Assembly: GCA_902362875.1 (NCBI GenBank)
Contig: CABIYF010000060.1
Location: 1 to 5,662, forward strand
Source: Eubacteriaceae bacterium
GTDB taxonomy: Bacteria; Bacillota; Clostridia; Lachnospirales; Lachnospiraceae
Direction of reading: 5' to 3'
DNA length: 5,662 nucleotides
The notes beneath the pieces were generated by a model. The model worked only from the letters and a program-made list of their open reading frames with translations. It was not told where the DNA came from and did no database searches. Within the stretch, counting starts at the first letter, position 1, and each line of letters begins with the position of its first letter. The position numbers and the translations under genes are program-made. Below, piece after piece: positions 1 to 5,581 of this stretch.

Positions 1-119
1 AGTTTTCAAAGGAACAGGCGCGGATAAGCGATTTGTAAAAAACGTTCTTAAAATATGCGTGTTGCCACCGGTATATTATAAATATTTCTTGTTATCTTAT
101 TTCTGACACATTAACCAAA
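1..119. other. Left edge without an assignable gene
   Basis: This stretch lies downstream of the nitroreductase gene. I see no convincing rho-independent terminator for that gene. On the plus strand, one frame is open from base 2 to a TGA at 104-106 (34 codons) and another from base 3 to a TAA at 36-38. Either could be the 3' end of a converging gene that starts outside the window, but neither has a recognisable protein motif. Confidence 0.3.
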
Positions 120-150
120 GACTATCGTCGCAAATTACAATTTAATTAAT
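120..150. repeat. Left arm of a long-range inverted repeat
   Basis: The 14 bases at 131-144 (CAAATTACAATTTA) occur exactly as the reverse complement of 5561-5574. The flanking GACTATC at 120-126 matches the reverse complement of 5575-5581, and ATTAAT matches on the inner side with one extra base. The left arm carries four additional bases (GTCG, 127-130) between the two matching blocks. The arm overlaps the stop codon of the nitroreductase gene, just as the right arm overlaps the stop codon of the lipoprotein gene. Weaker similarity seems to continue for about 40 bases outside each arm. The core is AT-rich and itself nearly palindromic, so the GACTATC flank carries most of the weight. It could be a dispersed intergenic repeat, a shared 3'-end element or a relic of recombination. 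Confidence 0.55.
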
Positions 151-663
151 ATGATACACCCATTTTTCCTTACGTACCGGTATTTCAGGATATTCTCCAT
201 CTACATATCCCAACACACAATGTCCAATTCCGACATATTCTCCTTCAATTCCCAGAGATTTCAAAAGTTCTTTTCCTTCTTCACTCTCAAATTCTTCCTT
301 TGCTCTGTGAATCCAGCAGCTTCCGATTCCAAGTTCGTGTGCTTCTAACATCAGATTCCCCATCACTAAGCTTCCGTCATAGACTGCTGTTGGGCGGTTT
401 TTGTCGGCGAGAACTACTAATACTACTGGTGCTCCGTAGAATGGATCAATGTCTTTTCCAATGATGTCGGCATTCCATTTGGACATTTTATCTCTGACTT
501 CCTTGTTTGTGACTGCCAGAATGATTGGTGACTGCTGTCCCATTCCTGTTGCGGCATAAGTTCCTGCCTCTACGATCTTATCAATGATCTCTTTTGGTAT
601 CATATCTGGTTTGTATTTTCTGATACTTCTTCTTGTTTTGATCACTTCTAATAATTCGCTCAT
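142..663 (-). CDS. Nitroreductase family protein (FMN-dependent oxidoreductase)
   Basis: The 173-residue protein is a short member of the nitroreductase superfamily. These are cytosolic FMN enzymes, usually homodimers, that use NAD(P)H to reduce nitro compounds, quinones or other electron acceptors; the natural substrate cannot be told from sequence. Visible signs are the N-terminal RRSIRKYK motif (residues 11-18), whose basic residues bind the FMN phosphate in this family; the GMGQQSP segment (40-46) where the family has its flavin-contacting loop; the helix DGSLVMGNLMLEAHELGIGSCWI (96-118), split here only by description, typical of the dimer core; and a C-terminal basic stretch around 164-167. 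The length is normal for the short subgroup. The start is supported by AGGAGGAA at 670-677, six bases before the ATG. It is the last gene of the minus-strand cluster, 37 bases after the DUF3877-like gene. No clear terminator follows. The family call is firm; the function is open. Confidence 0.9.
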   Translation of the reverse strand: MSELLEVIKTRRSIRKYKPDMIPKEIIDKIVEAGTYAATGMGQQSPIILAVTNKEVRDKMSKWNADIIGKDIDPFYGAPVVLVVLADKNRPTAVYDGSLVMGNLMLEAHELGIGSCWIHRAKEEFESEEGKELLKSLGIEGEYVGIGHCVLGYVDGEYPEIPVRKEKWVYHIN

Positions 664-700
664 AACCTGTTCCTCCTCTATGTATCATGTATCTTATAAA

Positions 701-1234
701 TTAAAAATCAAAATCCTCATAATCTGCTGGTAAAAAACGATGATAGATGATATGACATCCTTCATCGTGGAAACAATAATAATAGGAATCTTCATGTCCT
801 TCTGGAAAACAGATCAGATAGTCAAATTCCCCATTACTTATTTCTTCTACCGATATATCTTTATTGTACTGTCGAAACAGTGCAATGATATCCTGCATTT
901 TACATCCGTGTTTTCCAACAATCTCTACCAGTTCTTTGATAAACTCATTGGGCTTTGTGTTTTCATGTACATAACTGCTTCCTTCTTCTGGAATATGAAA
1001 ACAAAATCTTTCTTTTTTGCTGGTAACTTTGATGTCTCCTAAAGTTTCTTTGATAAACTCTGGCATTTGACAAATTCTGGTTTTCATCTGTTCTTCTGTA
1101 TCTTCTGTCTCAAAAAAATGATTTAATGAGCTTAATGGATAATACAAACGTATGCTTTCTCTTCGAAATCCAAGCTTTGCCTGTTCTTCCTTGATAATGT
1201 CGATTAAATTCTTATAAAGGCGTTCAAATCCCAT
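701..1234 (-). CDS. Uncharacterised cytosolic protein, probable DUF3877 family
   Basis: This predicts a soluble, acidic protein of 177 residues with no signal peptide or membrane helix. The N-terminal pattern (KNLIDIIKEEQAKLGFRRES, then a segment with IRLYYPLSSLNHF at 28-40) resembles my recollection of the DUF3877 family, found mainly in Lachnospiraceae and of unknown function. The C-terminal part is rich in Tyr, Phe, His and acidic residues (about 145-177, ending ADYEDFDF), with no metal-site or catalytic motif that I can name. The frame is open to an upstream ATG at 1249, but the ribosome binding site GGAGGAA lies at 1241-1247, inside that longer form and six bases before the ATG at 1234, so I place the start at 1234. 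It begins 18 bases after the stop of the upstream anchored-protein gene, so the two are very likely co-transcribed. Confidence 0.75.
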   Translation of the reverse strand: MGFERLYKNLIDIIKEEQAKLGFRRESIRLYYPLSSLNHFFETEDTEEQMKTRICQMPEFIKETLGDIKVTSKKERFCFHIPEEGSSYVHENTKPNEFIKELVEIVGKHGCKMQDIIALFRQYNKDISVEEISNGEFDYLICFPEGHEDSYYYCFHDEGCHIIYHRFLPADYEDFDF

Positions 1235-1240
1235 GGTGTC

Positions 1241-1247
1241 TTCCTCC
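1241..1247 (-). promoter_or_regulatory. Ribosome binding site fixing the start of the DUF3877-like gene
   Basis: On the minus strand this reads GGAGGAA and is followed by six bases and then ATG at 1234-1232. It overlaps the alternative in-frame ATG at 1249-1247, which therefore cannot be served by it and has no ribosome binding site of its own. This supports the shorter protein. Confidence 0.8.
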
Positions 1248-1252
1248 ATTAT

Positions 1253-1708
1253 CTATTTTTTTAAAATCTTGTTAATGCTTTTCATCATATTTTTTGCATC
1301 TTTGCCTCCAGAATATCCCATACGGTATACATGGTTATCCAGTAAGATTTCTCCTGAATCACTGACCACCAACATCTTATTTCCGAACAGCATGATCATC
1401 TGAGGTTTGCTTGATGTGCTCATCTGTGATGAGTTTGTCAGTGTTTTTGTTGTAAAATGATAGGAATACTGATCTAGTACATTTACGATCTCTGTGTATT
1501 TTTTATCATCTTTCTTAAATGAATATACCTGCTGTTTCTTTTTGCCGTTCGCATCTTTTGTTACAGTATCAGTTGATGTAACCTGAATCATTTTGGATGA
1601 TGCTGTATATTTTTCAAAAGAATATGGTGAAAGCATAACAATTGCAATGACGGCTACGATAAGAACCGCAACAACGATCTTCATTGTTCTTCCCATTGTA
1701 AATTTCAT
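1253..1708 (-). CDS. Small membrane-anchored protein of unknown function
   Basis: I do not recognise a family. The 151-residue protein has a short basic N-terminus (MKFTMGRTMK), one hydrophobic helix at about residues 11-27 (IVVAVLIVAVIAIVMLS) with no lipobox cysteine, and a hydrophilic remainder rich in Lys, Ser and Thr. This fits an N-in, C-out protein with an extracytoplasmic domain of about 120 residues. That domain alternates short strand-like segments (MIQVTSTDTV at 40-49, KKQQVYSFKKD at 57-67, QMIMLFGNKMLVVSDSGEILLDN at 103-125) with a lysine-rich C-terminal helix (136-151), suggesting a small alpha/beta fold. There are no cysteines. The start is supported by GGAGGAA at 1716-1722, seven bases before the ATG; internal ATGs at residues 5 and 9 are less well placed. 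It is followed after 18 bases by the DUF3877-like gene, so the two probably share a transcript. Confidence 0.8.
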   Translation of the reverse strand: MKFTMGRTMKIVVAVLIVAVIAIVMLSPYSFEKYTASSKMIQVTSTDTVTKDANGKKKQQVYSFKKDDKKYTEIVNVLDQYSYHFTTKTLTNSSQMSTSSKPQMIMLFGNKMLVVSDSGEILLDNHVYRMGYSGGKDAKNMMKSINKILKK

Positions 1709-1744
1709 TTTGTTGTTCCTCCAATCTATTTTTATACCTATATT

Positions 1745-1773
1745 AGATTAGCAGAATTTCACAAAAATGTCGA
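1745..1773 (-). promoter_or_regulatory. Possible promoter for the anchored protein / DUF3877 / nitroreductase genes
   Basis: On the minus strand, TCGACA (1773-1768, five of six matches to TTGACA) is separated by 17 bases from TAATCT (1750-1745), which is preceded by TG in the extended -10 position. The -10 box itself is weak (three of six). Transcription would start near 1738, leaving a leader of about 30 bases before the ATG at 1708 with the ribosome binding site inside it. The placement is plausible because an 89-base gap separates this gene from the membrane protein upstream, but the evidence is only a pattern match. Confidence 0.3.
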
Positions 1774-1797
1774 TAGCTTTCCCTTCTTATTCCTATC

Positions 1798-2223
1798 CTA
1801 AAAGATCTTATAATGTGGTTTTTCTTCATTAAATAATTTATATCTCAAAAAATCATCCAGCACGATTGCAGCACTTGAAACAAGAAACCAGAGGACTGAA
1901 TACAGCAGGCAGACCTGTCCCATAAAATTGTATGGAAGGTGGGAATAATCCCAAATATCCATTTTCAGCCATACATTCACGATCAACCCCGTAACAAATT
2001 CCAGTGCTGTAATGATCACTGACGATAAAACCATCTGACTGATAAAGCTCATTTTAACTTTTACATTTTCGTTTAAAAGACCACAGCAAAGAAAACATGC
2101 TCCACCACATAAAAACATGGAATAATGAGAATATCCTCGCACTAAAACTTCCAGCAGAAAATACGCCATTCCACCGATTGCAAATAAAATCATATATTTT
2201 TCTATTTGATATCTTTTTTTCAT
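1798..2223 (-). CDS. Four-helix membrane protein, putative ABC transporter permease (PF06541, CmpB-type)
   Basis: This predicts an integral membrane protein of 141 residues. Hydrophobic segments lie at about 11-28, 34-50, 61-85 and 102-122, with a basic N-terminus (MKKRYQ) and a polar C-terminal tail. The pattern RGYSHYSMFLCGGACFLCCGLLNE (split as RGYSHYSMF at 29-37 and GLLNE at 48-52), followed by ALEFVTGLIVN (73-83), WDYSHLPYN (91-99) and GQVCLLYSVLW (102-112), matches what I know of PF06541. That family is called a putative type IV ABC-transporter permease, but I know of no experimental transport evidence and no ATPase gene lies nearby. The frame also contains a GTG six bases upstream (2229), but the AGGCGG ribosome binding site overlaps that GTG and is correctly spaced for the ATG at 2223. 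The 89-base gap downstream makes co-transcription with the next gene uncertain. Confidence 0.8.
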   Translation of the reverse strand: MKKRYQIEKYMILFAIGGMAYFLLEVLVRGYSHYSMFLCGGACFLCCGLLNENVKVKMSFISQMVLSSVIITALEFVTGLIVNVWLKMDIWDYSHLPYNFMGQVCLLYSVLWFLVSSAAIVLDDFLRYKLFNEEKPHYKIF

Positions 2224-2228
2224 AGCCA

Positions 2229-2234
2229 CCGCCT
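2229..2234 (-). promoter_or_regulatory. Ribosome binding site selecting the ATG start of the membrane protein
   Basis: On the minus strand this reads AGGCGG, an imperfect Shine-Dalgarno sequence, five bases before the ATG at 2223-2221. The alternative GTG (2229-2227) overlaps it and has no suitable site further upstream. The single mismatch suggests weaker translation than the GGAGGAA sites of the other minus-strand genes. Confidence 0.55.
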
Positions 2235-2354
2235 GTTTTTCTATCTTTCTTTTATTGTGCGTTATTTTCTTCTTGCATATTCTTTCATATAAAAAAGAAT
2301 CTTATTTGTTTTTTCTTAAGAATTACACAATTTTTCCTTTGATTTTAAAAATTT

Positions 2355-2384
2355 GTGGCAAAATACCCCCATTTCATGTAAAAT
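2355..2384 (+). promoter_or_regulatory. Probable sigma-A type promoter for argH
   Basis: GTGGCA (2355-2360, four of six matches to TTGACA) is followed after 18 bases by TAAAAT (2379-2384, five of six matches to TATAAT). Transcription would start near 2391, giving a leader of about 60 bases before the argH ATG. The leader is too short for a T-box or similar riboswitch, and I see no such motif. The argH ribosome binding site AGAGGA (2439-2444) lies eight bases before the ATG. This is a pattern match only. Confidence 0.4.
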
Positions 2385-2452
2385 AGAAAAAGTAAATTCA
2401 TTTGATTTTATGACAAAAAATAAAAATATATACAGAAAAGAGGAAAACACTT

Positions 2453-3835
2453 ATGGCACAATTATGGGGCGGTCGCTTTACAAAAGAAACAGACCAGTTA
2501 GTTTACAACTTTAACGCATCTATTTCCTTTGACCAGAAATTTTATAAACAGGACATCCGCGGAAGTATTGCACACGTTACGATGCTTGCAAGTGTTGGTG
2601 TTTTAACGGAAGAAGAACGTGATCAGATCATCGATGGTTTGAATGGTATTTTAAATGACATCGAGACTGGTGCCGTTGAGATTACAAGTGAATATGAAGA
2701 TATCCACAGCTTTGTAGAAGCGAACCTGATTGATCGTATCGGTGATGTTGGTAAGAAACTTCATACTGGAAGAAGCCGTAATGACCAGGTCGCTTTAGAT
2801 ATGAAACTTTATACAAGAGATGAAGTTGTTGAGATCAAAGGTTTAGTAAAAGAATTAATGGAAACACTTCATGGTATCATGAAAGAACACATTGATACAT
2901 TTATGCCTGGATTTACACATCTTCAGAAAGCACAGCCAGTCACTCTTGCTCACCATGTCGGAGCTTATATGGAAATGTTCAAGAGAGATTACAGCCGCTT
3001 AAACGACATTTATGACAGAATGAACTACTGTCCTTTAGGAGCTGGTGCTCTTGCAGGTACTACTTATCCATTAGACCGTGAACAGACAGCTTCTCTGCTT
3101 GATTTCTATGGTCCTACTTTAAATAGTATGGATTCTGTATCTGATCGTGATTATGTGATCGAGCTTTTATCCGCTTTATCTACGATCATGATGCATTTAA
3201 GCCGTTTCAGCGAAGAAATTATTATCTGGAACTCTAACGAATATAAATTTGTATCCATCGATGACGGATTCAGCACAGGAAGCAGTATCATGCCTCAGAA
3301 GAAGAATCCTGATATCGCTGAATTAGTTCGTGGTAAGACAGGACGTGTCTATGGAGCTTTAACTTCCATCCTTACAACAATGAAAGGAATTCCTCTGGCA
3401 TATAACAAAGATATGCAGGAAGATAAAGAACTTACATTTGATGCGATCGACACTGTCAAAGGATGTATTTCTTTATTTAACGGAATGATGAAGACAATGA
3501 CATTTAATAAACCACAGATGGAAGACAGTGCAAAACACGGATTTACTAACGCAACAGATGCTGCTGATTATCTTGTAAATCATGGTGTACCTTTCCGTGA
3601 TGCTCATGGAATTGTTGGACAGCTTGTACTTCTTTGCATCGATAAACAGATTTCTTTAGATGATCTTTCTTTAGAAGAATACAAGAAAATCAGCCCTGTT
3701 TTTGAAGAAGATATCTATGAAGCGATCAGCATGAAAACATGTGTTGAAAAACGTAATACGATCGGAGCTCCAGGACATGATGCAATGGAGAAAGTTATTG
3801 CGGTCAATGATGCTTATTTAGCTGATCTCAAATAA
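2453..3835 (+). CDS. argH: Argininosuccinate lyase
   Basis: ArgH catalyses the last step of arginine biosynthesis, splitting argininosuccinate into arginine and fumarate, in the cytosol and as a homotetramer. The 460-residue length is normal for the family. Diagnostic features are the N-terminal LWGGRF (residues 4-9), the HTGRSRNDQ block (104-112), [11 protein letters not shown] (152-162) with the Thr-His pair at 155-156, and the fumarase/aspartase-superfamily signature [10 protein letters not shown] (276-285), which supplies the catalytic loop serine and the substrate-binding lysine. All key blocks are intact, so the enzyme should be active. The start at 2453 is supported by an AGAGGA site and by the conserved N-terminus. 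The gene ends with tandem TAA codons (3833-3838). No argG, argF, carA/B or argC/J/B/D is visible in the window. The next gene follows after 13 bases and is probably translated from the same mRNA. Confidence 0.97.
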   Translation: MAQLWGGRFTKETDQLVYNFNASISFDQKFYKQDIRGSIAHVTMLASVGVLTEEERDQIIDGLNGILNDIETGAVEITSEYEDIHSFVEANLIDRIGDVGKKLHTGRSRNDQVALDMKLYTRDEVVEIKGLVKELMETLHGIMKEHIDTFMPGFTHLQKAQPVTLAHHVGAYMEMFKRDYSRLNDIYDRMNYCPLGAGALAGTTYPLDREQTASLLDFYGPTLNSMDSVSDRDYVIELLSALSTIMMHLSRFSEEIIIWNSNEYKFVSIDDGFSTGSSIMPQKKNPDIAELVRGKTGRVYGALTSILTTMKGIPLAYNKDMQEDKELTFDAIDTVKGCISLFNGMMKTMTFNKPQMEDSAKHGFTNATDAADYLVNHGVPFRDAHGIVGQLVLLCIDKQISLDDLSLEEYKKISPVFEEDIYEAISMKTCVEKRNTIGAPGHDAMEKVIAVNDAYLADLK

Positions 3836-3850
3836 TAAGGAGAACCTTAT
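3835..3850 (+). promoter_or_regulatory. Hairpin sequestering the lipoprotein ribosome binding site and start codon
   Basis: ATAAGG (3835-3840) and CCTTAT (3845-3850) are perfect reverse complements around a four-base AGAA loop. The structure takes in most of the AAGGAGA Shine-Dalgarno sequence (3837-3843) and the first two bases of the ATG at 3849. Its first base is the last base of the argH stop codon, so a ribosome terminating on argH would cover or melt it. This fits translational coupling of the lipoprotein to argH. The base pairing is seen directly; the regulatory role is inferred, and a 6-bp stem is only modestly stable. Confidence 0.5.
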
Positions 3851-5570
3851 GAAGAAAAAAGTTTTTCTTTTTAGCTTGCTGCTGTCCCTGCTTCTCTTAT
3901 GCGGATGCGGGGTAAACTTAAGCAGCAAAGTAAAACTAAACAAAGACTTTTCAGGTACAAGAACTATGTCTTGTACCTTTTCTTCCCGCGATTTTCATAC
4001 TTATTTCAAGGGAAGTAAAGAAGATCTCAATAATCTGATCAAAGAATCCTGTCCGGATGCTCTTACTTATACATCATCTTCTGATGCCGGAAACGATACT
4101 TATACATTTTACCTTCGTTTTTCATCTCTTGATGATTACAAGCAGAAAGTCAGCGGTCTTCTCAATTTTTCACCCGTGATCACTTATGAATATGGAGACT
4201 CTCCATTTGTAAATGGTCTTATTTACAAGGAAAATTTTACATCCAAAGATCTTATGACATGGCTTTACACAGCCTTGTACGAAGGAAAATATATTGATAA
4301 GGACTCTTCCTCTGATCTATGGGATTTAAAGACAACAGAGATTTCTTTCCTTGGCAAAACATACGAGACAAAAGATAAGATTAATATCGATGAAATGACT
4401 TATGTTCCATTATCATCCATTCATATTGATACAACATCCCAGACATCTGGCAGACTTACTAGAACAATCAAATTTAATATTCCACAGAAAACCTTAGACC
4501 AGAATTCCGGCAAGATCCGCTCTTATTTCTCAGGAAATGATATTACATGGGAAAATACTTCCGATGGGAAAATCTTATGTGTAAGCTTTACTGCCCATAA
4601 TTTTTCCGATCTTGCGCAAAAAACAAGAGCTGTTCTTCACTCAAAGAACTCCTTTGGAACTTACAGCTCCACCTGCAGCAAGGATAACCCCTTTAAGCTT
4701 AAGATCAATTATAAGGAATCCATAGATGTATCGAATTTCCTTTCCAACAAAGGAAGTATCCCTGTTACTTATACTTTTAATGAAAAACAGATTTTTCATG
4801 GCAAGATCAAAGAAAAAGAAATCAACTTTGCTTCTTCTATCACACAGCCGATTACAAAATACGAAATCGCCTCTGTATGGAATACACCAAAAGACATCCG
4901 CCGCAAAGTTTCTCTTTCTTTCAAAAAAATAATCACCGATCGTCAATTAGCTATTTTGAAAAAACAATTTAAAGGAAACACCATCAGCAACGTGACTGTA
5001 AGCGGCAAGCAAACTGTCACTCTGTCTTTTATACAAAAAGGAAGCGTAACCGATTGCAATAAAGATTTTTCAGCATTATTTAAAAACAGCAGCATGAATG
5101 CAAAAGAACATTTTTCGTTAACCGGCGGTAAAAAAGTAGATTTTTCAGACAAAATCGTACTGCCTTCAAACGTAAATGACGAAGAATTATCTGGACATTA
5201 CATTTTTGCATCTATAAATCCAAAAGAATCCGTTTCCGTATCACTTACACCTTCAGAAAATGTAAAGGACAAAACAAAACAAAATACATCAACAAAAACC
5301 ATCTCAACACTGATCAATTCAGACGAAAATGTTCACGACCTATGTGATTTTGAATTGACTGGAAACAATTTTCAAGCAACTTATCACGGCAGTACGACTG
5401 CCAGCTTTTGGATGAACGCTTTGAAATGGGGACTTCCTGTTGTAGTCCTGCTTGGGATTATTTTGTTCTTGTATCGGAAGAAAGCTGTTGTTTTGGAATT
5501 GTTTTGTGGGGCGAAAAAAGTGATTGTGGAGAAGGTGAATGAAGTTATTGAGCGAATTAATAAATTGTAA
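3849..5570 (+). CDS. Lipoprotein with C-terminal transmembrane helix, function unknown
   Basis: The 573-residue protein starts with a lipoprotein signal peptide: MKKK, a Leu/Phe-rich core, and lipobox L17-C18-G19-C20, with Cys20 as the expected lipidated residue. A second anchor is predicted near the C-terminus (about 527-542, KWGLPVVVLLGIILFLY), followed by Arg-Lys-Lys and a cytoplasmic tail of about 30 residues that looks like an amphipathic helix. The roughly 500-residue external part is rich in Ser, Thr and Lys and seems to contain three diverged modules starting near residues 36, 201 and 349, each with a Thr/Arg-rich strand, a helix, paired strands ending in a Phe-containing strand, and a helix. 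Lipid anchor plus C-terminal helix is also seen in the LppM/DUF3153 class, and the start of the mature protein is loosely similar, but I would not assign that family without a profile search. The start has an AAGGAGA site five bases upstream. It lies 13 bases after argH and is probably co-transcribed. Leu and Val codons become TTG- and GTG-rich after about 5420. Confidence 0.88.
   Translation: MKKKVFLFSLLLSLLLLCGCGVNLSSKVKLNKDFSGTRTMSCTFSSRDFHTYFKGSKEDLNNLIKESCPDALTYTSSSDAGNDTYTFYLRFSSLDDYKQKVSGLLNFSPVITYEYGDSPFVNGLIYKENFTSKDLMTWLYTALYEGKYIDKDSSSDLWDLKTTEISFLGKTYETKDKINIDEMTYVPLSSIHIDTTSQTSGRLTRTIKFNIPQKTLDQNSGKIRSYFSGNDITWENTSDGKILCVSFTAHNFSDLAQKTRAVLHSKNSFGTYSSTCSKDNPFKLKINYKESIDVSNFLSNKGSIPVTYTFNEKQIFHGKIKEKEINFASSITQPITKYEIASVWNTPKDIRRKVSLSFKKIITDRQLAILKKQFKGNTISNVTVSGKQTVTLSFIQKGSVTDCNKDFSALFKNSSMNAKEHFSLTGGKKVDFSDKIVLPSNVNDEELSGHYIFASINPKESVSVSLTPSENVKDKTKQNTSTKTISTLINSDENVHDLCDFELTGNNFQATYHGSTTASFWMNALKWGLPVVVLLGIILFLYRKKAVVLELFCGAKKVIVEKVNEVIERINKL
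3953..3981 (+). other. Perfect 10-bp stem-loop with T run inside the lipoprotein gene
   Basis: AGGTACAAGA (3953-3962) and TCTTGTACCT (3969-3978) are exact reverse complements around a six-base loop, ACTATG. The 3' arm runs into a short T tract (TTTT at 3978-3981, then CTT). It lies about 105 bases into the coding region, over residues 35-44. It resembles an intrinsic terminator in shape, although the stem has four G-C pairs out of ten and the T run is short. It could attenuate read-through from argH, mark an RNA processing or stability site, or be a by-product of coding constraint. Confidence 0.45.
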
Positions 5571-5581
5571 TTTGGATAGTC
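5556..5581. repeat. Right arm of a long-range inverted repeat
   Basis: Read on the minus strand, this is GACTATC (5581-5575) followed directly by CAAATTACAATTTA (5574-5561) and TTAAT (5560-5556). It matches the left arm at 120-150 in inverted orientation, except for the missing GTCG and one missing base in the TTAATTAAT part. It spans the last codons and the stop codon of the lipoprotein gene. Just outside, 5582-5615 still shows patchy similarity to the sequence outside the left arm (for example an AGAAA block followed by GA-rich bases). Confidence 0.55.

Noticed and set aside
151..348. Plus-strand frame of 65 codons opposite the nitroreductase gene
   Set aside because: Antisense to a clear family member, rich in Phe and Ser, with no ribosome binding site; a shadow frame.
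677..690. Tandem GATACAT repeat upstream of the nitroreductase gene (minus strand)
   Set aside because: Two copies of a 7-base unit in AT-rich DNA, with no symmetry or spacing that suggests an operator or promoter.
740..1042. Plus-strand frame of 100 codons opposite the DUF3877-like gene
   Set aside because: Antisense shadow with hydrophobic, Phe/Ile-rich translation and no ribosome binding site; the minus-strand gene has a strong one and family resemblance.
1768..1797. Possible terminator after the PF06541-like gene
   Set aside because: GATAG and CTATC can pair, but the loop is 16 bases, the stem only five, and the T run (TTTTT) is interrupted and displaced. It is too weak to call.
2415..2435. 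Possible ArgR/AhrC operator in the argH leader
   Set aside because: Only a half-site-like TATACA (2429-2434) is present. The other half does not form the expected palindrome, and the stretch is nearly all A and T, so I cannot support an ARG box.
4641..4946. Minus-strand frame of 101 codons inside the lipoprotein gene
   Set aside because: Antisense to a gene with clear start, signal peptide and membrane helix; no motif and no promoter or ribosome binding site of its own.
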